DNA of 64,000 bases from Myxococcales bacterium (GTDB lineage Bacteria > Myxococcota_A > Polyangia > Polyangiales > Polyangiaceae): NCBI GenBank assembly GCA_016720545.1, contig JADKKK010000018.1:84778-148777 (forward strand), given 5' to 3'. Positions 58,196-64,000 of this stretch are shown here, in pieces. The notes under the pieces are model-generated. The model was not told the DNA's origin. It did no database searches and saw only the letters and a program-made list of their open reading frames with translations. Within the stretch, counting starts at the first letter, position 1, and each line of letters begins with the position of its first letter. The translations under genes were made by a program, and so were the position numbers.

Positions 58196-58648
58196 TTAGA
58201 AGCGGCCGCAGGCCGCCGGAAGCACGCGCCCCTGGAGGGCGGTGCGCAGCACGCCGAGCTCGGGCGCGGTGCCCGAGGGGCCCGCCTGGGCGGCCATCGC
58301 GTCGCATTGAGCGGCCGCGCCGGTGAAGAAGCCAGCCTCGGGCGAGAGGCCGAGCCGCTTGCCCTCTGCGCGGAGCTGTCCGCAGCACTGGCGAAGGCGC
58401 GCCACGTTCGGGTTGACGTAGGGTCCCTTCTTGCCGGCCTCGGCGGCGTCCGCGGCGTCGGCGCCTGCGTCCTCCTCCATCGGCGCGATCTCCACCGGCG
58501 CGGCGTCCACCGGATCGGGCGGCGGCGGCGGCGCGGCGTCGACGACGGCGGGCGGCGGGTCCTTCTTGCAGCCCGAGCCGACCAGCAGAGGCACGGACGC
58601 GAACACCGAGAAAATCAAGATCGAGCGAAGACGGGAAGAGCGTTGCAT
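58196..58648 (-). CDS. hypothetical lipoprotein, Pro/Asp-rich
   Basis: A 150-residue lipoprotein with the lipobox LVGSGC at about residue 27. A 50-residue Pro/Asp/Ala-rich linker follows (PPPAVVDAAPPPPPDPVDAA). The C-terminal 75-residue helical domain has four cysteines (RQCCGQLRAEG, AQCDAMAAQ and PAACGRF) that may form disulphides. ATG 58648 is preceded by GGAGG. It belongs by style with the other Cys-containing lipoproteins of this window, but shares no clear motif with the tandem family at 29-32 kb. Function unknown. Confidence 0.8.
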   Translation of the reverse strand: MQRSSRLRSILIFSVFASVPLLVGSGCKKDPPPAVVDAAPPPPPDPVDAAPVEIAPMEEDAGADAADAAEAGKKGPYVNPNVARLRQCCGQLRAEGKRLGLSPEAGFFTGAAAQCDAMAAQAGPSGTAPELGVLRTALQGRVLPAACGRF

Positions 58649-58954
58649 CGAGCCTCCGGGGGACGGTTCACGGCCGCGCCGATCGCTTGAGCGGGTCGGC
58701 GCCTGCTTTGAACGTCGGTGACCCTACAAGGTTCTCCCGCCCGTGGGAACCGGCGACGAGCCTGCGGCGAGCGGCGTGTCGGTGCCATCCGACCGAAGGG
58801 CGGGCGTCTGCCGCCGCGTCGGCCGCGCCTCCGAGGAGCGAGCCCTCGCGCCCGCTACGAAGGCGCGAGGGGGGCCGGCCGGGCGAAATCCTCGGCCGTT
58901 CTCCATAATCGGTGCTTTAGTGGGCCCCGGTCGCTTGCCACCGGAGTCCACGTG
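58649..58954. other. 306-bp region between divergent genes
   Basis: It separates two lipoprotein or secreted-protein genes pointing away from each other and so should contain two promoters. It is GC-rich, with no hairpin or repeat that stands out and no convincing short gene. Confidence 0.55.
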
Positions 58955-59617
58955 ATGAACCGTCCTCGCCGCCGCCTCGCGGCCGCCCTCGCCCTCGCGG
59001 CCGCCGTCCCCGCCGCATCCGCCCTGGAGGCGTGCGCTCGACACGAGCAGTTCGGGGGACCGCCGCTCTGTGTGGGCATGGGCTGCCCCGACGCGGCGCT
59101 CGGGTCGCCGGACGCGGGTTCCCCGGGGGAGGCCTCGGCGCCCATCCCAGGGCCCTCGACGTCTGCGGCGAGCAGCGTCCCGTCTGCCAACACGCCCCCA
59201 GGCGACCCCGCTCCCCGCGTCACGCCTGACATCATCGATCAAGGGATCGAGGTGGCCCTGCGGCAGCAGGCGCTCAAGTACGCACAAAAGGGCGCGCTGC
59301 CCGAGTCTCAGGTGCTGCGCGTCGACCTCGCCGAGGGCCAGAAGTCGGGAATGGTGTTCAACCTCCAGCCGAACACTTGCTACACGTTCCTCGCCGCGGG
59401 GGTCCCGGGGGTCGTCTCTGAGCTCGAGGTGAAGCTGCTGCTCCCGCCGTTCTTCACCATGGAAGCGGGCAAGGGCCGCGGGCAGCTGGCCGCCATCGGT
59501 CGCGTGCCCGCGCCGATCTGCCCCATCTCGCCGATCGCGATCCCCTACCGCGTGGAGGTCACCGCCACGAAGGGGGGCGGGCGCGTGGGGCTCATGGTGT
59601 TCGCCAAGGGCCGCTGA
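58955..59617 (+). CDS. hypothetical secreted or lipoprotein
   Basis: A 220-residue protein with a hydrophobic leader and a cysteine at about residue 27 (SALEAC) that may be a lipobox. A Pro/Ser/Ala-rich linker with two Cys follows (LCVGMGC), and the C-terminal domain (about 95-220) is beta-rich with two cysteines (NTCYTF and APICPIS) probably forming a disulphide. No catalytic motif. GTG 58952 is an alternative start one codon upstream. Not recognised as a family, though similar small envelope proteins are common in myxobacteria. Confidence 0.75.
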   Translation: MNRPRRRLAAALALAAAVPAASALEACARHEQFGGPPLCVGMGCPDAALGSPDAGSPGEASAPIPGPSTSAASSVPSANTPPGDPAPRVTPDIIDQGIEVALRQQALKYAQKGALPESQVLRVDLAEGQKSGMVFNLQPNTCYTFLAAGVPGVVSELEVKLLLPPFFTMEAGKGRGQLAAIGRVPAPICPISPIAIPYRVEVTATKGGGRVGLMVFAKGR

Positions 59618-59806
59618 CCTCGTCGCCTCATCCCCGCGGGTCGCGCCGCGCAGACACCGCGCCGCGCGGCTAGGTGAGCACGCACCGCAGGATCGCAACG
59701 ACGGCGGTCGGGATGCGGCGGCGACGGGCGACGGGAGTAAATCAACGGGCTGCTAACGCGCTCCTCGCGCCGACAAGTGCATCGGCTGCCCGCCTTGTAG
59801 GACGGG

Positions 59807-60706
59807 CTACCTACGCAGCGAGACCGCGTGGCCCGGGACCCACACCTGCCGGCCGTCGGGGAACGCGCAGTTGTACTGACCGCCTCCCATCTGCGTGATC
59901 GTGGCCGGGTAGCGTTGGCCGTCCGACCACAGCACGAGGACGGGCGTCCCCACGGCGAACCCGCCGACGGCGCTCGTCGCGAACGAGTCGAGCGCGGAGC
60001 CGAACGAGCCGAGCGCGCCGCCCACGGCCGCGCCGAGGTTCGCGGCCTGCACCTGGAACGCCGGGACCTGCTGGGGGTAGCCCGGCTGCGGGGGGTAGCC
60101 CGGCTGCTGGGGGTAGCCCGGCTGCGGGTAGCCCTGGGGCTGCTGGGGGTAGCCCGGCTGGGGATAGCCCTGCGCTTGCTGCGGTTGGCCGCCGGTCGCG
60201 CCGCCGTCTCCGCCGCGGGCGATCTGGACGGGCTTCGGCGGGCCGCCCTGCGCGATGCGCGCGCCCTCCTGCTCGACCAGCATGCCGAACATTCCGTACC
60301 GGCCCATGTCCAGCGGGATCTTCGAGCTCCAGTCGCCCGCGATCATCGTCCAGTCGCTCATGGATAGCTTGTAGAATGCAAGCATCCCCTCGACGCTCAT
60401 GGCCTTCGCGGCGCCGCTCATGGCGACGTACTCCTCGAAGGTGACCTGGGGCTTGCCGCCGGACTTCTTCGCGAGCGCCGCCTGGTAGAGCGGCATGTAG
60501 CGCATCGCGACCTGACCCATGAGGGACATGTCCTGCATGCGCGCCGTCCAGCCGGCCTTCGCGGCGTCCCAGCTCCCCCGCGTGATGCCCTTCTTGCCCA
60601 CGATCTCGATCTGGGCGTTCGCGTCGTTCAGGTGGTCGGAGACGTCGGCGGAGAGCTCGGCGTAGAGCTCGAGGGAGATGCCTGCGATCGGTGCGTACGG
60701 GTCCAT
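59807..60706 (-). CDS. Pro/Gly/Tyr-rich protein with SH3/Tudor-like C-terminal domain
   Basis: A 299-residue cytoplasmic protein. Residues of about 1-160 form a helical domain of unknown family (LSADVSDHLNDANAQIEIVG and AKAMSVEGMLAFYKLSMSDW). Residues of about 175-215 are repeats of GYPQQPGYPQP type, which are disordered and often drive self-assembly. Residues of about 248-299 form a small SH3/Tudor-like barrel (VLVLWSDGQRYPATITQM and WVPGHAVSLR). The ATG at 60706 is chosen, with TTG 60715 also open. It is divergent from the FHA gene. Confidence 0.8.
   Translation of the reverse strand: MDPYAPIAGISLELYAELSADVSDHLNDANAQIEIVGKKGITRGSWDAAKAGWTARMQDMSLMGQVAMRYMPLYQAALAKKSGGKPQVTFEEYVAMSGAAKAMSVEGMLAFYKLSMSDWTMIAGDWSSKIPLDMGRYGMFGMLVEQEGARIAQGGPPKPVQIARGGDGGATGGQPQQAQGYPQPGYPQQPQGYPQPGYPQQPGYPPQPGYPQQVPAFQVQAANLGAAVGGALGSFGSALDSFATSAVGGFAVGTPVLVLWSDGQRYPATITQMGGGQYNCAFPDGRQVWVPGHAVSLRR
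60070..60175 (-). repeat. PGYPQ-type coding repeat
   Basis: Repeated 15- to 18-bp units around GCTGGGGGTAGCCCG encode Gly-Tyr-Pro-Gln repeats. Unit number may vary in frame. Confidence 0.8.
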
Positions 60707-60847
60707 GGCTCGCAAGGGAATCCACGTCCTCGAGCGAGGTCAAGCGGAACGGCGCGGGACCGCCCGCTTTTTTGCAGCGCCTGCCCGTCGGGCCCATCCG
60801 CGCTGGCGAGTCGCCTGCACCCGGGGGCTCCGCTACGATCCCACGGA

Positions 60848-61402
60848 ATGGCCACCACGATCTCGTTGCGTCGGCGCGGCGGCGACTCTCGTCGAGAGAC
60901 GTTTCACGGGGAGGGCGTCATCACCCTCGGGCGAGCCCCGGAGAACGACGTCGTGCTCCTCTGTCCACGCGTCTCCAAGCGGCATGCAACCCTTCAGCTC
61001 CGTGACGGCCAGCTCTGGCTCCGCGATCTGACCAGCAAGAACGGCACCGTCGTGAACGGCGTGCCCCTCCGGGCGCCTGCGGCCTTGGGGCCCGACGACA
61101 TCTTGCAGATCGGCGACTTCACGCTGACGGTCGAGCTAGGGCGCACCCGGCCCGATCCGGCACGCCACCCCGCCGACCTGGACGAGCCGACCAGCGCCGG
61201 GCGCGCGCTCGGCGACGCGGGCGGCGGGCCCGGGGGCGACGGCGTCGGCGAGCCCGAGGCGATCCCGCGGGAGCGCGAGCTCGCCGAGGAGCTCACGCGC
61301 CGCCTCGCCGCGCAGGGGCTGAGGCGCGACGCGATGCTCAGGGTCATCGACGCGATGGTCGACGTTGTGGCGCGGGGGTCGACGAGCGCGGGGCGTCACT
61401 GA
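60848..61402 (+). CDS. FHA-domain protein
   Basis: A 184-residue protein with an N-terminal forkhead-associated domain (about 5-98). The phosphothreonine-binding residues appear in LGRAPENDVVL, CPRVSKRHATLQL and DLTSKNGTVVNG. The rest is a Gly/Asp-rich linker and a C-terminal helical segment (about 150-180). FHA domains bind Thr-phosphorylated partners of Ser/Thr kinases, which are abundant in myxobacteria. The kinase is not in this window. It is followed by a very short frame and the helicase gene on the same strand. Confidence 0.9.
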   Translation: MATTISLRRRGGDSRRETFHGEGVITLGRAPENDVVLLCPRVSKRHATLQLRDGQLWLRDLTSKNGTVVNGVPLRAPAALGPDDILQIGDFTLTVELGRTRPDPARHPADLDEPTSAGRALGDAGGGPGGDGVGEPEAIPRERELAEELTRRLAAQGLRRDAMLRVIDAMVDVVARGSTSAGRH

Positions 61403-61454
61403 ACCTGGCCGATCGGGCGCGCCCTCCGCCCACGGGCCGTGATAGCGTCACGAA

Positions 61455-61619
61455 ATGGTGAGCGCGACGGCGAAGGTGCGAGGCGCGAAGCTCGTCAAGA
61501 CCGCCTCCGCCGAAGGTGGCGCCGCCTCCATCACCGACATCCTCGTCGAGAGCGACGGCGAGCAGGTCGGGGTCAGCTACGGTAACCCGGATCCGTCGGT
61601 GGGTCAGGAGTGCCCCTGA
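61455..61619 (+). CDS. very short hypothetical protein
   Basis: A 54-codon frame starting at ATG 61455 with a plausible beta-rich composition (LVKTASAEGGAASITDILVE). It ends inside the first codons of the helicase gene (overlap of 10 nt). There is no motif and no clear ribosome-binding site. It is accepted only because of the overlap and the coding-like third-base pattern, and could be spurious. Confidence 0.45.
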   Translation: MVSATAKVRGAKLVKTASAEGGAASITDILVESDGEQVGVSYGNPDPSVGQECP

Positions 61620-63001
61620 GCGCAGCGGGTGAGGCCGGCGCACGCGCGTCGATCACGCTCGCGTTCTCTGCGGGGACGCTGGAGGTGCGGGGCCTCACCG
61701 CGCCGCTCGAGGGGCTCGTGTGGGATCCGCGCACCGCGTGTCATCGCGCGCCTGCGGTCGCCTACGCGCAGCTCGTGCGCGCGCTCGTGCGCGACAAAGT
61801 GACCTTCGTCGACGAGGCGCGCGCGTACCCCGAGCTCGACGCCGAGCCGCGGGTCCACCGCGAGGCGCGCCCATTCCAGCGCGAGGCGATCACCGCGTGG
61901 CTGCGCGAGCGTGGGCGCGGCGTGGTCGTGCTGCCCACCGGCGCGGGCAAGACGCACGTCGCCGTGATGGCGATCGCCGAGAAGCGCCGCGCCACGCTGG
62001 TGCTCGCCCCCACGCTCGACCTCGTCCGGCAGTGGCACGGGCTGCTCGCGGCCACGTTCGGCCAGGAGGTGGGGGTCCTCGGCGGCGGCGAGCACGACGT
62101 CCGCGCGATCACTGTTTCCACTTATGATTCCGCGTACATCCACATGGATCGTCTGGGCGCGCGCTTCGGCCTCGTGGTGTTCGACGAGTGCCATCACCTG
62201 CCCAGCGCGGCCTACTCGCTCGCGGCCAAGCAGTGCCTCGCGCCGTTTCGCCTCGGGCTCACGGCGACGCCTGAGCGGACCGACGGTCGCGAGGCGCTCC
62301 TCGACGCGCTCGTCGGGCCTCTCGTCTACCGGCGCGACATCGTCGAGCTCGCCGGGGACTACCTCGCCGAATACGAGACCGAGCAGGTGGGGGTGGAGCT
62401 CGATCCGGACGAGCGCGAGGAGTACGAGCGAGAGCGGAAGCTCTACCGAGAGTTCCTCTCGATGAACCACATCCGCATGGGCGATCCGCGCGGCTTCGCC
62501 GAGTTCGTCATGCTCTCGGCCCGCACCGAGGACGGCCGCCGCGCGATGGCCGGCTACCGACGTCAGCGAGAGCTCGCGTTCTCCGCGCGCGGCAAGCTCG
62601 CGTACACCGAGCACCTGCTCCACGAGCACCGGCGCGATCGTGTGCTCCTCTTCACCCAAGACAACGCCACGGCCTACACGCTCTCTCGGCGGTTTCTGGT
62701 CCCCGTGATCACCCACCAGACCAAGGTGAAGGAGCGCGCCGAGGTCCTCTCGGGGCTCCGCGAGGGGCGCTACGGCGTGATCGCCACGTCGCGCGTGCTG
62801 AACGAGGGCGTCGACGTGCCCGAGGCCAACGTCGCGATCGTGCTCTCCGGCTCCGGGTCGGTGCGCGAGCACGTGCAGCGGCTGGGGCGTGTGCTCCGCA
62901 AGGGGCAAGACAAGCGCGCGGTGCTCTACGAGCTCGTCACGCAGGCGACCGGCGAGACCTTCACGAGCGAGCGCCGGCGGGAGCACAGTGCTTACCGCTG
63001 A
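61610..63001 (+). CDS. XPB/Ssl2-type superfamily 2 helicase
   Basis: A 463-residue DNA helicase of the XPB family. Motif I LPTGAGKT, motif Ia LVLAPTLDLVRQW, motif II DECH, motif III LGLTATPERTDGR and motifs IV-VI (LLFTQDNATAYT, GVIATSRVLNEGVDVP, QRLGRVLRKG) are all present. The RED-like region is visible as RRDIVELAGDYLAEYE. In archaea this helicase works with the nuclease Bax1 (DUF790) in nucleotide excision repair, and a Bax1-like gene begins 14 nt before its stop, which supports the assignment. It starts at GTG 61610. Confidence 0.92.
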   Translation: MPLSAAGEAGARASITLAFSAGTLEVRGLTAPLEGLVWDPRTACHRAPAVAYAQLVRALVRDKVTFVDEARAYPELDAEPRVHREARPFQREAITAWLRERGRGVVVLPTGAGKTHVAVMAIAEKRRATLVLAPTLDLVRQWHGLLAATFGQEVGVLGGGEHDVRAITVSTYDSAYIHMDRLGARFGLVVFDECHHLPSAAYSLAAKQCLAPFRLGLTATPERTDGREALLDALVGPLVYRRDIVELAGDYLAEYETEQVGVELDPDEREEYERERKLYREFLSMNHIRMGDPRGFAEFVMLSARTEDGRRAMAGYRRQRELAFSARGKLAYTEHLLHEHRRDRVLLFTQDNATAYTLSRRFLVPVITHQTKVKERAEVLSGLREGRYGVIATSRVLNEGVDVPEANVAIVLSGSGSVREHVQRLGRVLRKGQDKRAVLYELVTQATGETFTSERRREHSAYR

Positions 63002-64000
63002 CCTCGTCGTGGCGCGGCGCTACAAGGGCGAGCTGCGCCTGCGCGCGCTGCGGCCCGAGGAGGAGCCCCTGGCCCGCCGGCTGGCCGCGGCGCTGATCCG
63101 CGAGGCCCGAGCGCACGTGGGGCAGAGCCGCGAGCGCCTGATCGCCGCGTGGGATGCGCTCGACGGCGGCGCGCTCGACCGCCGCGTCGTCCTCGCGCTG
63201 CGCAAGCTCGTTCTCGACGCCTGCGACTTCTCGTCGGCCAGCGCCCACGATCCCGTCGAGCTCCGCCGCGCGCTGTTCACCACCGCGGCGGCGGCCCGGG
63301 CCGCGCTCGCCGACGGCATGAGCCTCGATCGCGAGGTCGTCGTCGCGTCGGTGGCCGCGACGCTCGGGCTCTCGCCGGCAGCGCTCGACGCGGGGCTCTT
63401 CTCCGATCTCCGCGACGCGGACACGCTCACGAGCGGACCGGCCCTCTCGGGCGACACCCTCGTCGAGGGGTTCGCCGCGGCGCAGGCGCAGGCCGCGCTG
63501 CTCCGGGCGACCCGCGCGGTGTGTACCGTGACGACGCGCGACGCGGGCGAGGTGAGGGCGTTCTTTCGTACACTGAAATTCCACAAGCTCCTCTTCGAGA
63601 TCGAGGCCACGGGCGAGGGCGCCTTCTCGCTCGTCATCGACGGTCCGTTCAGCCTGTTCGAGTCGGTCACGCGGTACGGCCTGGGCTTCGCCATGCTCGT
63701 GCCCGCGCTCGAGCGCCTCACGGCGTACGAGCTCGAGGCCGACGTGCTGTGGGGCAAGGAGCGCGCGCCGCTCAAGCTGCGTTTGGCGGGAGGCACGGGC
63801 GCGCCCACCCGCGCCGCGAGCCCGGTCGCCGCGGCCGGCGTCGCCGACGACGTGAGCAAGCTCCTCGCGGGCCTCGAGCCGCTCGCGGAGGCGTGCGGTG
63901 CGAGGTGCGCGCTCTCGGCCGAGCTCGTACACCTGCCGGGCGCGGGCCTCGTCGTGCCCGACCTCGTCGTGCAGCGCGGCGACCGCCGCGTGTTCGTGGG
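62988..64000 (+). CDS. Bax1/DUF790-type nuclease (partial at window end)
   Basis: The frame starts at GTG 62988, overlapping the helicase stop by 14 nt, and is open to the window end (337 codons). The beginning LTADLVVARRYKGELRLRAL, the helix pair REARAHVGQSRERLIAAWDAL and the core FEIEATGEGAFSLVIDGPFSLFESVTRYG match DUF790/Bax1, the partner nuclease of archaeal XPB that cuts DNA at bubbles and forks. The protein is expected to continue for roughly another 100 residues beyond the edge. Translation coupled to the helicase gene implies a complex. Identification is by family pattern only. Confidence 0.85.
   Translation, partial: MLTADLVVARRYKGELRLRALRPEEEPLARRLAAALIREARAHVGQSRERLIAAWDALDGGALDRRVVLALRKLVLDACDFSSASAHDPVELRRALFTTAAAARAALADGMSLDREVVVASVAATLGLSPAALDAGLFSDLRDADTLTSGPALSGDTLVEGFAAAQAQAALLRATRAVCTVTTRDAGEVRAFFRTLKFHKLLFEIEATGEGAFSLVIDGPFSLFESVTRYGLGFAMLVPALERLTAYELEADVLWGKERAPLKLRLAGGTGAPTRAASPVAAAGVADDVSKLLAGLEPLAEACGARCALSAELVHLPGAGLVVPDLVVQRGDRRVFV

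Noticed and set aside
1..64000. tRNA, rRNA and transposase genes
   Set aside because: No cloverleaf-like sequence or rRNA segment was recognised in the intergenic regions, and no transposase-like protein was found among the frames.

Overview
The window is about 70% GC and reads as a chromosomal segment of a myxobacterium-like organism (Myxococcota, probably Polyangia). This is inferred from gene content: a serine palmitoyltransferase-type enzyme beside an acyl carrier protein, a stand-alone fatty-acyl-AMP ligase, PEGA-domain and DUF4398-type envelope proteins, many Cys-rich lipoproteins, GTG/TTG starts and dense operons with 1-4 nt overlaps. No rRNA, tRNA, CRISPR array, prophage or transposase gene was seen.

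Layout. 0-3.4 kb: end of an adhesin-like gene, a polysaccharide deacetylase, an MlaF-like ABC ATPase (minus strand) and an LpxL-type acyltransferase. 3.4-8.7 kb: a minus-strand operon of four translationally coupled envelope genes (two beta-barrel-like proteins, two DUF4398-like lipoproteins) with a 12-nt homopolymer tract inside one of them. 8.9-12.1 kb: thiG, a lipoprotein and a ThiE-like/acyl-carrier-protein fusion, converging on the serine palmitoyltransferase-like gene. 12.4-15 kb: a lipoprotein, a gene of unknown function and a 2-oxoglutarate/Fe(II)-type oxygenase. 15-24 kb: a GntR regulator, a PEGA protein, a two-subunit biotin-dependent acyl-CoA carboxylase, an RtcR-type sigma-54 activator and an AI-2E family transporter. 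24-28.4 kb: rlmN, three envelope genes and lgt. 28.7-34 kb: a thioesterase, five tandem Cys-rich lipoprotein paralogues and the fatty-acyl-AMP ligase. 34-46.9 kb: RluD, a flippase-like membrane protein, a MoxR ATPase, Bpt, a GltP-type symporter, a methylmalonyl-CoA mutase-type subunit, an MshEN-like protein, FtsB, GatB and a REC-PAS-histidine kinase. 47-58 kb: a histone-H1-like protein, ThrB, an MBL-fold lipoprotein, a dynamin-like GTPase, an M48 protease, a Bcp peroxiredoxin, ThiL and PfkA. 58-64 kb: lipoproteins, a Pro/Gly/Tyr-rich protein, an FHA protein and an XPB helicase-Bax1 nuclease pair running off the window end.

The most distinctive feature is a dispersed, apparently non-coding element of about 300 bp present in four copies (15034-15334, 28438-28739, 31265-31565 inverted, 56688-56991). 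Each copy is bounded by CTAG, has imperfect terminal inverted repeats and a second pair of internal inverted arms. Three copies lie between convergent genes. In three copies the boundary CTAG supplies the TAG stop codon of a neighbouring gene. This fits a MITE-like element that targets CTAG and duplicates it. Other points worth a second look are the ThiE-ACP fusion next to the serine palmitoyltransferase, a possible phase-variable C12 tract, a CARF-domain RtcR with no rtcBA beside it, the tandem lipoprotein array with a near-identical gene pair, and the XPB-Bax1 pair.
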